This document shows positions 28,669-39,121 of a DNA stretch of 64,000 bases, one piece after another (the first letter of the stretch is position 1; every line of letters begins with the position of its first letter). The position numbers and the translations under genes are program-made. The notes under the pieces are model-generated. The model was not told where the DNA came from. It made no database searches and worked only from the letters and a program-made list of their open reading frames with translations. The DNA is from Lysobacteraceae bacterium. GTDB taxonomy: Bacteria; Pseudomonadota; Gammaproteobacteria; Xanthomonadales; Xanthomonadaceae. The DNA lies in the NCBI GenBank assembly GCA_003241895.1, contig QBLY01000008.1:1-64000 (forward strand), read 5' to 3'.

Positions 28669-30114
28669 ATGGACCTGCGGCTCACCCACCTGATCAACGG
28701 CGAGGCCCGCAGCGCGGACGCGGGCGCATGGCTGGAGGTCTTCGAACCGGCCACCGGCCAGGCTTACGCCCAGTGCCCCGAAGGCAGCGCCAGCGACATC
28801 GCCGATGCCGTCGAAGCCGCCCGCCTCGCCTTCCCCGCGTGGTCCGCCCTGCCCGCCGCCGACCGCGCCGCCTGGATCAACCGCCTGGCCGATGCGCTCG
28901 AGGCCCGCGTTGACGATTTCGCCGCCGCCGAATCGCGCGACGTCGGCAAGCCGCTGGCGCTGGCGCGCAACCTCGACATCCCGCGCGCCGTCAGCAACCT
29001 GCGCTTCTTCGCGGCGGCCGCCACCCAGTTCGCCAGCGAATCGCACGGCGCGCCGGGCATCGTCAACTACACCCTGCGCCAGCCGCTGGGCGTGGTGGGC
29101 ATCATCAGCCCCTGGAACCTGCCGCTGTACCTGTTCACCTGGAAGTTCGCGCCGGCGCTGGCGGCGGGCAACTGCGTGGTCGGCAAGCCGTCGGAGGTGA
29201 CGCCGGTCACCGCGTGGATGCTGGGCGAGCTCGCACGCGAAATCGGATTCCCGCCGGGCGTGTTCAACATCGTGCAGGGCCGCGGCGGCATCGTTGGCCA
29301 GGCGCTGGTGGACCACCCGAAGGTCAAGGCCATCAGCTTCACCGGCAGCACCGCGGTGGGCGTGCGCATCGCCGAAAGCTGCGGGCGTTCGCTGAAGAAA
29401 ACCTCGCTGGAGCTGGGCGGCAAGAACGCCACGCTGGTGTTCGCCGATGCGCCGCGCGCGAAGCTGCTCGACACCGTGGTGCGCTCGGCCTTCCTCAACT
29501 CCGGCCAGATCTGCCTGTGCGGGTCGCGCCTACTGGTGCAGCGCCCGTACTACGACGAGTTCCGCGACGCGCTGGTTGCGCGCGCCCAGGCCATGGTGGT
29601 CGGCGACCCCCTCGACGGCAGCACGAACCTCGGCCCGGTCGTGTCGAAGGCGCATTTCGACAAAGTGATGGCCTGCATCGCGCTGGCCCGCGCCGAGGGT
29701 GGACGCGTGCTCTGCGGCGGCGAGGCGGTAGCGCCCGGGGGCCGCTGCCGCGACGGCTGGTTCATCGCGCCCACCGTCATCGAGGGACTGGGCCCGGGCT
29801 GCCGCACCAACACCGAGGAAATCTTCGGGCCGGTGGTCACGCTGCAGGCCTTCGACACCGACGAAGAGGCGCTGGCCCTGGCCAACGCCACGCCCTACGG
29901 CCTCTCGGCCAGCGTCTGGACCGCCGACCTGGGCCGCGCCCATCGCCTCGCCGAACGCATCGAAGCCGGCGTGGTGTGGGTGAACACCTGGATGAACCGC
30001 GACCTGCGCACGCCCTTCGGCGGCGTCAAGCAATCCGGGCTCGGCCGCGAAGGCGGCTGGGAAGCGCTGCGCTTCTTCACCGAAGCCAAGAACGTCACCA
30101 TCGACCTGGGATAG
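28669..30114 (+). CDS. Aldehyde dehydrogenase, probable 2-aminomuconic semialdehyde dehydrogenase
   Basis: ALDH motifs GVVGIISPWNLPL, LELGGKNATLVF, NSGQICLC; kynurenine operon context. Confidence 0.85.
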   Translation: MDLRLTHLINGEARSADAGAWLEVFEPATGQAYAQCPEGSASDIADAVEAARLAFPAWSALPAADRAAWINRLADALEARVDDFAAAESRDVGKPLALARNLDIPRAVSNLRFFAAAATQFASESHGAPGIVNYTLRQPLGVVGIISPWNLPLYLFTWKFAPALAAGNCVVGKPSEVTPVTAWMLGELAREIGFPPGVFNIVQGRGGIVGQALVDHPKVKAISFTGSTAVGVRIAESCGRSLKKTSLELGGKNATLVFADAPRAKLLDTVVRSAFLNSGQICLCGSRLLVQRPYYDEFRDALVARAQAMVVGDPLDGSTNLGPVVSKAHFDKVMACIALARAEGGRVLCGGEAVAPGGRCRDGWFIAPTVIEGLGPGCRTNTEEIFGPVVTLQAFDTDEEALALANATPYGLSASVWTADLGRAHRLAERIEAGVVWVNTWMNRDLRTPFGGVKQSGLGREGGWEALRFFTEAKNVTIDLG

Positions 30115-30117
30115 AAG

Positions 30118-30780
30118 ATGCCGCTGAGGGTACTGCTGGACAGCAACAGGGCCTGGGCCGACGCCATGCGCGCGCAGGACCCGCAGTTCTTCCGCCGCCT
30201 GACGCAGCAGCAGGCGCCCAGGTACCTGTGGATCGGCTGCTCGGACTCACGCGTGCCCGCCAACCAGATCACCGGCCTGCAGCCGGGCGAAGTGTTCGTG
30301 CACCGCAATGTCGCCAACGTGGTGGTGCATACCGACCTCAATGCGCTGAGCACCATCCAGTACGCGGTGGACGTGCTCAAGGTGAAGCACGTCCTGGTGG
30401 TGGGCCACTACGGCTGTGGCGGCGTGCATGCCGCGCTCACCGGCGCCCGGGTCGGGTTGGCCGACAACTGGCTGCGCCACGTGGGCGACGTGTGCAACAA
30501 GCATGCGGACCTGATTGCCGAACTCGACCTGGAATCGCTGCGCCATGCGCGCCTGTGCGAACTCAACGTGGTTGAACAGGTCAGCAACGTCTGCCAGACC
30601 ACCGTGGTCCAGGATGCCTGGGCGCGCGGCCAGGCCCTGAGCGTGCATGGCTGGGTGTATTCCCTGCTTGACGGCCGCGTGCGCGAGCTGGGCCTGGGAG
30701 TGGGCTCGCTCGACGAGCTGCCGGCCGCCTACGCGATGGCCATGGACACCATCCGCCGAAGCGGGGAAGTACTTAAATGA
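30118..30780 (+). CDS. Beta-class carbonic anhydrase
   Basis: [48 protein letters not shown]. Confidence 0.92.
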   Translation: MPLRVLLDSNRAWADAMRAQDPQFFRRLTQQQAPRYLWIGCSDSRVPANQITGLQPGEVFVHRNVANVVVHTDLNALSTIQYAVDVLKVKHVLVVGHYGCGGVHAALTGARVGLADNWLRHVGDVCNKHADLIAELDLESLRHARLCELNVVEQVSNVCQTTVVQDAWARGQALSVHGWVYSLLDGRVRELGLGVGSLDELPAAYAMAMDTIRRSGEVLK

Positions 30781-31211
30781 GCGAAATCATCCAGACCGAC
30801 ACCGCGCCGCACCCGGTCGGGCGCTATCCGCATGCGCGCCGCGTCGGCCAGCTGCTGTTCCTGTCGGGCATCGGCCCCCGCACGCCCGGCAGCAATGTCA
30901 TTCCCGGCAACGTCTACAGCGCCGACGGCCGATTGATCGATTACGACATCGTGACCCAGTGCCATTCGGTGTTCGGCAACGTGCGCGCCGTGCTCGAGGC
31001 CAGCCACTGCCGCTGGGAGTGGCTGGCGGACGTCACCGTGTACCTCACCGACATGTCGCGCGACTTCCACGCCTACAACGGCGTGTGGGCCGAGTATTTC
31101 CCCGACATCAAGAAGGCGCCCTGCCGCACCACGCTGGGCATCACCGCCCTGCCCACGCCGATCGCGATCGAGCTCAAGTGCATCGCCGCCTTCCCGGAGA
31201 ACCACCGATGA
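30777..31211 (+). CDS. RidA-family protein, probable 2-aminomuconate deaminase
   Basis: [32 protein letters not shown]; overlaps neighbours; position in kynurenine operon. Confidence 0.8.
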   Translation: MSEIIQTDTAPHPVGRYPHARRVGQLLFLSGIGPRTPGSNVIPGNVYSADGRLIDYDIVTQCHSVFGNVRAVLEASHCRWEWLADVTVYLTDMSRDFHAYNGVWAEYFPDIKKAPCRTTLGITALPTPIAIELKCIAAFPENHR

Positions 31212-31738
31212 GCCTTGCGCCGGCCTTCAACCTGCAGGCCTGGGTGGACGAGCACCGGCACCTGCTCAAGCCGCCGGTGGGCAACAAGTGCATCGTCGAC
31301 GGCGACTTCATCGTGATGATCGTCGGCGGCCCCAATGCGCGCACCGACTACCACTGGGACGAGGGCCCGGAGTTCTTTTACCAGCTCGAGGGCGAGATGG
31401 TGCTCAAGGTGCAGGAAGACGGCGCCGTGCGCGACATCCCGATCAAGGCCGGCGAGATGTTCTACCTGCCGCCCCGCGTGCCCCACTCGCCCCAGCGCAG
31501 CGCCGGTGGCGTCGGCCTGGTGATCGAGCGCAAGCGCCTGCCGCATGAGCGCGACGGTCTGCTGTGGTTCTGCGATCGCTGCAACCACAAGCTTTACGAG
31601 GAGTTCTTCACCCTGGAGAACATCGAAACCCAGTTTGGTGCGGTGTTCGACCGCTTCTATCGCTCGCTGTCCCTGCGCACCTGCGTCGCCTGCGGCCACA
31701 TCAACCCGGCGCCCGCGCGCTACGAACAAGAAACCTGA
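31208..31738 (+). CDS. nbaC: 3-hydroxyanthranilate 3,4-dioxygenase
   Basis: [37 protein letters not shown]-terminal rubredoxin-like Cys pairs CDRCNH/CVACGH. Confidence 0.93.
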   Translation: MSLAPAFNLQAWVDEHRHLLKPPVGNKCIVDGDFIVMIVGGPNARTDYHWDEGPEFFYQLEGEMVLKVQEDGAVRDIPIKAGEMFYLPPRVPHSPQRSAGGVGLVIERKRLPHERDGLLWFCDRCNHKLYEEFFTLENIETQFGAVFDRFYRSLSLRTCVACGHINPAPARYEQET

Positions 31739-31741
31739 CCC

Positions 31742-32713
31742 GTGCCCATCGCCACCGACCTGCTTACCGCCAACCTGCTGTCCCCCGTCGTCCTGGCCTT
31801 CGTCCTTGGCATGGTGGCCCGCGGCCTGCGCAGCGACCTGGAAGTGCCGACGGCGATCCAGGCCTACCTGTCCATCTTCCTGCTGCTGGCCATCGGCCTG
31901 AAGGGCGGCGTGGCGCTTCGGCAGGATGCGCCGGACAATCTGGCGGTGATGCTGTTGGTCACGGTGCTGGCCGGCATCGCGACGGCCACCGCGGCCTATT
32001 TCGTCGCGCGCACCTGGCTGCGCGACGACGCCCTGCAGGCCGGCGCGCTGGCCGCGCACTACGGTTCGGTGTCGGCCGTGACCTTCATCGCCGCCCAGCA
32101 GTTCACCGAGCGCTCGGGCATGACGTCCGAGCCGGTGCTGGTGGCGCTGCTGGTGGCGCTTGAGATTCCCGCCATCCTGATCGGCATCGGCCTGGCGCGC
32201 GGCGGCGGCCGGCCCAGCTGGCATCAGGTGCGCGAAGTGCTGACCGGCCGCACCGCCATCCTGCTGCTGGGCGGCATGGCCATCGGCGCCATCGCCGGCA
32301 AGCAGGGCGTGCAGGCGGTCGACGCCATGTACGTGCAGCTGTTCCAGGGAATGCTGATGCTGTTCATGCTCGACATGGGCATGGTGGCCGCGGCACAGCT
32401 GCGGCAGCTGCGCCAGGGCGCGCTGCGGCTGGTGGTGTTCGGCACCGCCCTGCCGCTGCTGCACGGGCTGGTGGGCGCCTGGATCGGCCTGGCCATGGGC
32501 CTGAGCACGGCCGGCGCCACGGTGTTTGCCACCATGACCGCCAGCGCTTCCTACATCGCCGCGCCGGCTTCGGTGCGCGCCTCGCTGCCGGGCGCCGACG
32601 CCGGCCGATGCGTCACCGCCGCGCTGGGCATCACCTTCCCGTTCAACCTGGCCATCGGCATTCCCACCTACGCGGCCTTCGCCAGCTGGCTGGCGGCGCG
32701 GGCCGGCACCTAG
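31742..32713 (+). CDS. SbtA-like sodium-dependent bicarbonate transport family permease
   Basis: Multi-TM; LLLAIGLKGGVAL, AAHYGSVSAVTFIAA, FATMTASASYIAAPA, ALGITFPFNLAIGIPTY. Confidence 0.8.
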   Translation: MPIATDLLTANLLSPVVLAFVLGMVARGLRSDLEVPTAIQAYLSIFLLLAIGLKGGVALRQDAPDNLAVMLLVTVLAGIATATAAYFVARTWLRDDALQAGALAAHYGSVSAVTFIAAQQFTERSGMTSEPVLVALLVALEIPAILIGIGLARGGGRPSWHQVREVLTGRTAILLLGGMAIGAIAGKQGVQAVDAMYVQLFQGMLMLFMLDMGMVAAAQLRQLRQGALRLVVFGTALPLLHGLVGAWIGLAMGLSTAGATVFATMTASASYIAAPASVRASLPGADAGRCVTAALGITFPFNLAIGIPTYAAFASWLAARAGT

Positions 32714-32736
32714 GCGGCAACGGTTAAACTGCGCCC

Positions 32737-33744
32737 ATGCTCAAGATCGACACCCATGCCCACTACCTGCCCCGCGCCTGGCCCAACCTGGCCGAGAAGT
32801 ACGGCGACCCGCGATTCCCGGTGATTCATCACGAGGACGGCCGCGCGCGCATCTACAAGGACGGCAAGTTCTTCCGCGAGATCTGGTCCAAGACATGGGA
32901 CCCGGCCGAGCGCATCGCCGACTACGAGCGTTTCGGCGTGCAGGTGCAGGTGCTCAGCACGGTGCCGGTGATGTTCAGCTACTGGGCCAAGCCCCAGCAC
33001 GCGCTGGAGCTGCACCAGTCCTTGAACGACCACATGGCCGAAGCCTGCCGCGACCACCGCCGCCACTGCGCCGGCATCGGCACCGTGCCCATGCAGTCGC
33101 CGCGCCTGGCCGTGCAGGAGCTTGAGCGCTGCATGGACCAGCTCAACCTGCAGGGCGTGCAGATCGGCTCGCACATCGGCGGCTGGAATTTGGACGCGCC
33201 CGAGCTGCTGCCCTTCTTCGAGGCCGCGCAGGACCTGGGCGCCGCCATCCTGGTGCACCCCTGGGACATGATGGGCAGTGAATCCATGCCCAAGTACTGG
33301 ATGCCCTGGCTGGTGGGCATGCCGGCCGAACAGTCGCGCGCCGCCTGCGCGCTGATCTTCGGCGGCGTGCTGGAAAAGTTCCCGCGACTGAAGATCTGCC
33401 TGGCCCACGGCGGCGGCAGCTTCCCCTATACCATCGGCCGCATCGAGCACGGCTTCAACATGCGCCCCGACCTGGTGGCCACCGACAATCCGCACAACCC
33501 GCGCAGCTACCTGCCCAAGCTTTACTTCGACAGCTGGGTGGCCGATGACCGCGCGCTGCGCTACCTGCTGGATACCGTCGGCGTGCCGCGGGTGATGATG
33601 GGCACCGACTACCCCTTCCCGCTGGGCGAACAGGTGCCGGGCGCCGGCATCGCCGCGCTGGGCCTGAGCGAGGCCGAGCAGGCCCGGCTCTACCACGGCA
33701 CCGCGCTGGAATGGCTGGGCCTGCCCGCATCGAGGTTTGAATGA
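32737..33744 (+). CDS. nbaD: Aminocarboxymuconate-semialdehyde decarboxylase (amidohydrolase 2)
   Basis: IDTHAHYLPRAWPNL; VHPWDMMG; LAHGGGSFPYTIGR; GTDYPFPLGE. Confidence 0.9.
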   Translation: MLKIDTHAHYLPRAWPNLAEKYGDPRFPVIHHEDGRARIYKDGKFFREIWSKTWDPAERIADYERFGVQVQVLSTVPVMFSYWAKPQHALELHQSLNDHMAEACRDHRRHCAGIGTVPMQSPRLAVQELERCMDQLNLQGVQIGSHIGGWNLDAPELLPFFEAAQDLGAAILVHPWDMMGSESMPKYWMPWLVGMPAEQSRAACALIFGGVLEKFPRLKICLAHGGGSFPYTIGRIEHGFNMRPDLVATDNPHNPRSYLPKLYFDSWVADDRALRYLLDTVGVPRVMMGTDYPFPLGEQVPGAGIAALGLSEAEQARLYHGTALEWLGLPASRFE

Positions 33745-35018
33745 GCGCCTTCGACCTTGACGCTGCGCCCGAGGCACTGGACGCCGCGGATCCGCTGCAC
33801 GGTTTCCGCCGCCGCTTCCACGTTCCGCACCACGACGGCCACGAACAGGCCTACTTCTGCGGCAACTCGCTGGGCCTGCAGCCCACGGCGGTGCGCGCCG
33901 CGCTGATGCAGGAACTCGACGACTGGGCCACGCTCGGCGTCGAGGCCCACTTCCGCGGCAAGCATCCGTGGATGTCCTACCACGAGACCGTGCGCGACTC
34001 GCTGGCGGCGGTGGTCGGCGCCCAGCCGGTGGAGGTGGTGGCGATGAATTCGCTCACGGCCAACCTGCACTTCCTGATGGTCAGCTTCTATCGCCCGACC
34101 GCCGAACGCCCGGCGATCCTGGTCGAAGCCGGCGCCTTCCCCTCCGACCGCCATGCGGTGGCCTCGCAGGTCCGCTTCCACGGCTTCAACCCCGACACGG
34201 ACGTGATTGAAGTGGCGCCCGACGAACCCGCCGGCACGATATCGATGGCCGCCATCGAACGCGCGCTGGCCGAACACGGCCACCGTATCGCGCTGGTGCT
34301 ATGGCCGGGCGTGCAGTACCGCACCGGCCAGGCCTTCGACCTGCGCGAGATCTCGCGGCTGGCGCACGCCCGCGGCTGCACGGTCGGCTTCGACCTGGCC
34401 CACGCCGCCGGCAACCTGCCTTTGCAACTGCACGACAGCGGCGCCGACTTCGCCGCGTGGTGCAGCTACAAGTACCTCAACTCGGGTCCAGGCGCCGTGG
34501 CGGGCGCCTTCGTGCACGAACGCCATGCGCGCGCCGATGTACCGCGTTTCGCCGGCTGGTGGGGCCACGACCCGGCCACGCGCTTCCGCATGGGCCCCGA
34601 ATTCGTGCCTTCGCCCGGCGCCGACGGCTGGCAGCTGAGCAATCCGCCGATCCTGGCGCTGGCGCCGCTGCGGGTGTCGCTGGACCTGTTCGCCGAAGCC
34701 GGCATGGACCGCCTGCGCGCGCGGTCCGAGCGCCTCACCGGCTATCTCGAAGCCCTGATCCACCGCGACTGCGCCGACGTGCTGGACGTGGTGACGCCGG
34801 CCGAACCGGCGCGCCGCGGCTGCCAGCTGTCGCTGCGCGTGAACGGCGGCCGCGAGCGCGGCCGCGCCCTGTTCGATTTCCTGTCGGCTCGCGGCATCCT
34901 CGGGGATTGGCGCGAGCCCGACGTTATCCGCATTTCACCAACACCTCTGTACAACAGCCATTCCGACATACGCCGCTTTGCCGACGCCGTGGTGCGTTGG
35001 CGCGAAGGCGGCGGCTGA
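33741..35018 (+). CDS. kynU: Kynureninase
   Basis: YFCGNSLGLQP; MNSLTANLHFLM; FDLAHAAGNLPLQLHDSGADFAAWCSYKYLNSGPGAVAG. Confidence 0.94.
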   Translation: MSAFDLDAAPEALDAADPLHGFRRRFHVPHHDGHEQAYFCGNSLGLQPTAVRAALMQELDDWATLGVEAHFRGKHPWMSYHETVRDSLAAVVGAQPVEVVAMNSLTANLHFLMVSFYRPTAERPAILVEAGAFPSDRHAVASQVRFHGFNPDTDVIEVAPDEPAGTISMAAIERALAEHGHRIALVLWPGVQYRTGQAFDLREISRLAHARGCTVGFDLAHAAGNLPLQLHDSGADFAAWCSYKYLNSGPGAVAGAFVHERHARADVPRFAGWWGHDPATRFRMGPEFVPSPGADGWQLSNPPILALAPLRVSLDLFAEAGMDRLRARSERLTGYLEALIHRDCADVLDVVTPAEPARRGCQLSLRVNGGRERGRALFDFLSARGILGDWREPDVIRISPTPLYNSHSDIRRFADAVVRWREGGG

Positions 35019-35046
35019 CGGTGTCACCGCCCGCACAGGACGCCCC

Positions 35047-36420
35047 GTGAACCCCTCTTCCGACCGCAAGCTCACCCTCGTTGGCGCCGGCCTGGCCGGC
35101 GCCCTGTTGGCCACGCTGCTGGCGCGCCGCGGCTGGTCGGTGGACGTCTATGAAAAACGCCCGGACCCGCGCACCAAGGGCTACGAGGGGGGCCGATCGA
35201 TCAACCTGGCGCTGGCCGAACGCGGCCTGGACGCGCTGCGCCGCGCCGGCCTGCAGGACGTGGTGATGGCGCAGGCGGTGATGATGCGCGGGCGCAGGGT
35301 GCACCCGCAGGACGGCGGCCCCACCTCCCTGCAGCCTTACGGCCTGGACGACAGCGAAGTGATCTGGTCGGTGCACCGCGGCCGGCTCAATGTCGCGCTG
35401 CTGGAAGCGGCCGAGGCCGCCGGCGCGCGCATCCACTTCAACCAGCGGCTGGACGGCGTGGACTTTGAACAACGCCTGGCACACTTCATCAACGACCACG
35501 ACCGCACCGCACGCGAACAGCCTTTCGAGGCGCTGCTGGGCTCGGACGGCGCCGGCTCGGGCCTGCGCGAGGCCATGCGCCCGCATGTGGCGATGGAAGA
35601 GCACTTCGAGCCCCTGGGCCACGGCTACAAGGAACTCGAGATCCCGCCGGCGGCCGACGGCAGCTTCCGGATTGATCCCAATGCCCTGCATATCTGGCCG
35701 CGCGGCGGCTACATGTGCATCGCCCTGCCCAATACCGAACAAACCTTCACCGTGACGCTGTTCCTGCCGATGCAGGGCGAGCCAAGCTTCGACACCCTGC
35801 CCGACGTGGCGGCGGCGCGCGCCTTCTTCGAGCGCGACTTCGCCGATGCGCTGCCGAGCATCCCCGACTTCAACGCCGACTGGACCAACAACCCGGTGAG
35901 CGGCCTGGGCACGCTGCACCTGCAGCGCTGGCGCCTGGACGGGCGCGCGGTGCTGCTGGGCGACGCCGCCCATGCCATGGTGCCCTTCCACGGCCAGGGC
36001 ATGAACTGCGCCTTCGAGGATTGCCTGGCGCTGGACCGCCACATCGCTTCCGCAGCCGATTTCGAAGCCGCCTTCGCCGGCTTCGAGGCCGAGCGGCGTC
36101 CCAACGCCGAAGCCATCCAGGCCATGGCGCTGGAAAACTACGTCGAGATGCGCGACAGCGTGGACGACCCGGACTATCTCGTGCAGCGCGCCCTCGAGCA
36201 GGTGCTGGCACGGCGCCACCCCGGCCATTTCATCCCGCGCTATTCCATGGTCAGCTTCACCTGCGTGCCCTATGCCACCGCGTTCGATCGCGGCAAGGTG
36301 CAGCGGGCGATCCTGGTCGAGGCCACGCAAGGATGCAGCCGCATCGAGGACGTGGACCTGGCGAAAGCCGATGCGCTGGTGCGCGCACAGCTGCGGCCGC
36401 TGTCGGCCCTGCCGGCATGA
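35047..36420 (+). CDS. kmo: Kynurenine 3-monooxygenase
   Basis: GAGLAGALLATLLARRGWSVDVYEKRPD; GGRSINLALAERGLDALR; LLGDAAHAMVPFHGQGMNCAFED. GTG start. Confidence 0.92.
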   Translation: MNPSSDRKLTLVGAGLAGALLATLLARRGWSVDVYEKRPDPRTKGYEGGRSINLALAERGLDALRRAGLQDVVMAQAVMMRGRRVHPQDGGPTSLQPYGLDDSEVIWSVHRGRLNVALLEAAEAAGARIHFNQRLDGVDFEQRLAHFINDHDRTAREQPFEALLGSDGAGSGLREAMRPHVAMEEHFEPLGHGYKELEIPPAADGSFRIDPNALHIWPRGGYMCIALPNTEQTFTVTLFLPMQGEPSFDTLPDVAAARAFFERDFADALPSIPDFNADWTNNPVSGLGTLHLQRWRLDGRAVLLGDAAHAMVPFHGQGMNCAFEDCLALDRHIASAADFEAAFAGFEAERRPNAEAIQAMALENYVEMRDSVDDPDYLVQRALEQVLARRHPGHFIPRYSMVSFTCVPYATAFDRGKVQRAILVEATQGCSRIEDVDLAKADALVRAQLRPLSALPA

Positions 36421-36444
36421 GCCGCGGCCACGCGGGCTGACCCC

Positions 36445-37881
36445 ATGGCCGCCAGCTTCCTCTGGTACGACCTGGAAACCTTCGGCCGCGACCCGCGCCG
36501 CACCCGCATCGCCCAGTTCGCGGCCATCCGCACCGACGCCGAGCTCAATCCGGTCGGCGAGCCGATCAGTCTTTTCTGCCAACCCGCCGACGACCTGCTG
36601 CCCTCGCCCGGCGCCACGATGATCACCGGCATCACGCCCCAGCGGGCGCTGGCCGAGGGCCTGCCCGAGGCTGAGTTCATGGCCCGCCTGGCCGAAGAGA
36701 TGATGCAGCCGCAGACCTGCGCGGTGGGCTACAACTCGATCCGCTTCGACGACGAGTTCGTGCGCTTCGGGCTGTACCGCAATTTCCACGACGCCTACGA
36801 GCGCGAATGGCGCAACGGCAATTCGCGCTGGGACCTGCTGGACGTACTGCGCCTGGCCGAGGCGCTGCGGCCGGAAGGCATGGAATGGCCCCTGCGCGAA
36901 GACGGTGCGCCCAGCTTCAAGCTCGAACACCTGGCCAAGGCCAACGGCGTGCGCGAAGGCGATGCCCACGAGGCGCTGAGCGACGTGCGCGCGCTGATCG
37001 GCCTGGCGCGCCGGTTCAAGGGGGCCCAGCCCAAGCTCTGGGACTATGCCTTCGAGCTGCGCGCCAAGCGCAAGGTGGCGGCCCTGATGGACGTGGCCAA
37101 CATGACGCCGCTGCTGCACATCTCGTCGCGCTACCCGGCCAGCCGGCACTGCGCGGCGCTGGTGGCGCCGATCGCCATCCACCCGAAGATCGATTCGCGG
37201 GTGATCGTCTGCGGCCTCGACGACGACCCGGCCGCGCTGCTGGCGCTGTCGCCCGAGGACATCGCCGACCGCCTGTACACGCCGGCCGCCGACCTGCCCG
37301 AGGGCGAGCAGCGCATAGCGCTCAAGGAAGTGCACACCAACAAGTGCCCGATCCTGCTGCCGCTGACGCACCTGCGCGACGCCGACTTCGCGCGCCTGGG
37401 CATCGACCGCGACGCCTGCCTGGCGCGGGCCGACCAGCTTCGCGCCGCGCCCGGCCTGGCCGAGAAAGTGCGCCGCGTGTTCGCGGCCGAGCGCGCGCGG
37501 GAACCGGCCGATGCCGACGCCGCGCTGTACGACGGCTTCCCGTCCGACGCCGACAAGCGCCTGTTCCCGCGCGTGCGCAGCGCCGCGGTGGCGGACCTGG
37601 CCGAGTTCGGCGCACGCTTCGACGACCCGCGCTTTGGCGAACTGCTGTTCCGCTACCGCGCCCGCAACTGGCCCGCCAGCCTGGACGCCGGCGAACAACA
37701 GCGCTGGGACGACTACCGGCGCGGGCGCCTGGGCAGCGACAGCGGCCTGTCCGAATACGATTTCACGAGCTACTACGCCGAGATCGCCACACTGCGCACG
37801 AGCATCGAACCCGGACCCAAGCACGCCTGGCTGGACGCCCTGGACGCCTGGGGCCACGACCTGGAGCGGCAACTGGCATGA
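36445..37881 (+). CDS. sbcB: Exodeoxyribonuclease I
   Basis: FLWYDLETFGRDPRRTRIAQFAAIRTD; VGYNSIRFDDEFVRFGLYRNFHDAYEREW. Confidence 0.94.
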   Translation: MAASFLWYDLETFGRDPRRTRIAQFAAIRTDAELNPVGEPISLFCQPADDLLPSPGATMITGITPQRALAEGLPEAEFMARLAEEMMQPQTCAVGYNSIRFDDEFVRFGLYRNFHDAYEREWRNGNSRWDLLDVLRLAEALRPEGMEWPLREDGAPSFKLEHLAKANGVREGDAHEALSDVRALIGLARRFKGAQPKLWDYAFELRAKRKVAALMDVANMTPLLHISSRYPASRHCAALVAPIAIHPKIDSRVIVCGLDDDPAALLALSPEDIADRLYTPAADLPEGEQRIALKEVHTNKCPILLPLTHLRDADFARLGIDRDACLARADQLRAAPGLAEKVRRVFAAERAREPADADAALYDGFPSDADKRLFPRVRSAAVADLAEFGARFDDPRFGELLFRYRARNWPASLDAGEQQRWDDYRRGRLGSDSGLSEYDFTSYYAEIATLRTSIEPGPKHAWLDALDAWGHDLERQLA

Positions 37882-38561
37882 GCGCTTACTTCAGCGAGAA
37901 AACCTACAAGTTCCTGCGCGCCCTGGGCCGCAACAACTCGCGCGAGTGGTTCGCCGAGCACAAGCCTGAATATGAAACCCACCTGCGCCAGCCCTTCCTC
38001 AAGCTCATCACCGACCTGCAGCCCGACATCGCCGCCGTCAGCCTGCACTACCGCGCCGATCCCAGGCAGGTGGGCGGCTCGCTGTTCCGCATCCACCGCG
38101 ACACGCGCTTTTCGAACGACAAGACGCCCTACAAGACCTGGTCGGGCGCGCGCTTCTTCCACGAGCGCAGCAAGACCGTGCCGGCGCCGTCTTTCTACCT
38201 GCACCTGCAGCCCGGCAACTGTTTCATCGGCGCGGGGCTCTGGCACCCCGAGCCCGAAACCCAGCGGCGCATCCGAAGCTTCATGGTCGACAACCCCACC
38301 GGCTGGAAGGCCGCCACCCGGGCACCGGCCTTCAAGCGCAAGTTCGAGCTGACCGGCGAGTCACTGGTGCGCCCGCCGCGCGGCTACCCGGCCGACCACG
38401 AGCTGATCGAAGACCTCAAGCGCAAGGACTTCGTGGCCGGCGCCGGCCTGGACGACGACGTGGTGCTGGGCCCGAAGCTGCGCCAGGCCATTGCCGGCGG
38501 CTTCGCCGGCATGGCTCCGATGGTGGACTACCTGTGTGCGGCGCTGGACCTGGAATTCTGA
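37878..38561 (+). CDS. DUF2461/TIGR02453-like protein
   Basis: FLRALGRNNSREWFAEHKPEYE; FRIHRDTRFSNDKTPYKTW. Confidence 0.75.
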   Translation: MSAYFSEKTYKFLRALGRNNSREWFAEHKPEYETHLRQPFLKLITDLQPDIAAVSLHYRADPRQVGGSLFRIHRDTRFSNDKTPYKTWSGARFFHERSKTVPAPSFYLHLQPGNCFIGAGLWHPEPETQRRIRSFMVDNPTGWKAATRAPAFKRKFELTGESLVRPPRGYPADHELIEDLKRKDFVAGAGLDDDVVLGPKLRQAIAGGFAGMAPMVDYLCAALDLEF

Positions 38562-38611
38562 GTACAGGCCTGCACGCTACCCAATCGCATCGAATTTCAA
38601 GGGAACGCCCG

Positions 38612-39004
38612 ATGAGCATCGACACACTGGCCACCTGGCATGACGTGGTCACCACGCGAAACGTTCGTGGCCTTGCGCCCCTGCTGTCGGAACAGGTGGT
38701 GTTCCACTCCCCGGTGGTGCATACGCCCCAGGTCGGCCGCGCCGTCACCACGCAGTACCTGGCCGCGGCCTTCCATGTCTTCTTCAACGACACCTTCAAG
38801 TACGTGCGCGAGGTCCGCGGGCCCAGGGACGCGGTGCTGGAGTTCGAGGTCACCATCGACGGCATCGTCGTCAACGGCGTTGACATGATCCGGTGGGACG
38901 ACCAGGGCAGGATCGTGGAGTTCAAGGTGATGCTGCGGCCCCTGAAGGCGATCCAGCTCATCCACGAAAAGATGGCCGCCATGCTGCAGGCGCAGCGCCA
39001 GTGA
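38612..39004 (+). CDS. SnoaL/NTF2-like protein
   Basis: Small alpha+beta ORF: VTTRNVRGLAPLLSEQVVFHSPVV...MIRWDDQGRIVEFKVMLRPLKAI. Confidence 0.65.
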   Translation: MSIDTLATWHDVVTTRNVRGLAPLLSEQVVFHSPVVHTPQVGRAVTTQYLAAAFHVFFNDTFKYVREVRGPRDAVLEFEVTIDGIVVNGVDMIRWDDQGRIVEFKVMLRPLKAIQLIHEKMAAMLQAQRQ

Positions 39005-39121
39005 CGCCGGGCCGGGGCGCGCGCGACCACCGCCGGCGCTAGTTCCGGCCGCCGGGCAAACCGGCGATGATGACGGCCGGGCCTTCGGGTCCCGACACCT
39101 CCCCTTCGGACCTGCCACGGA

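Noticed and set aside
34924-37872. 982-aa minus-strand ORF opposite kmo/sbcB
   Set aside because: Low-complexity shadow ORF typical of high-GC coding DNA; the plus strand encodes clear kynurenine monooxygenase and exonuclease I.
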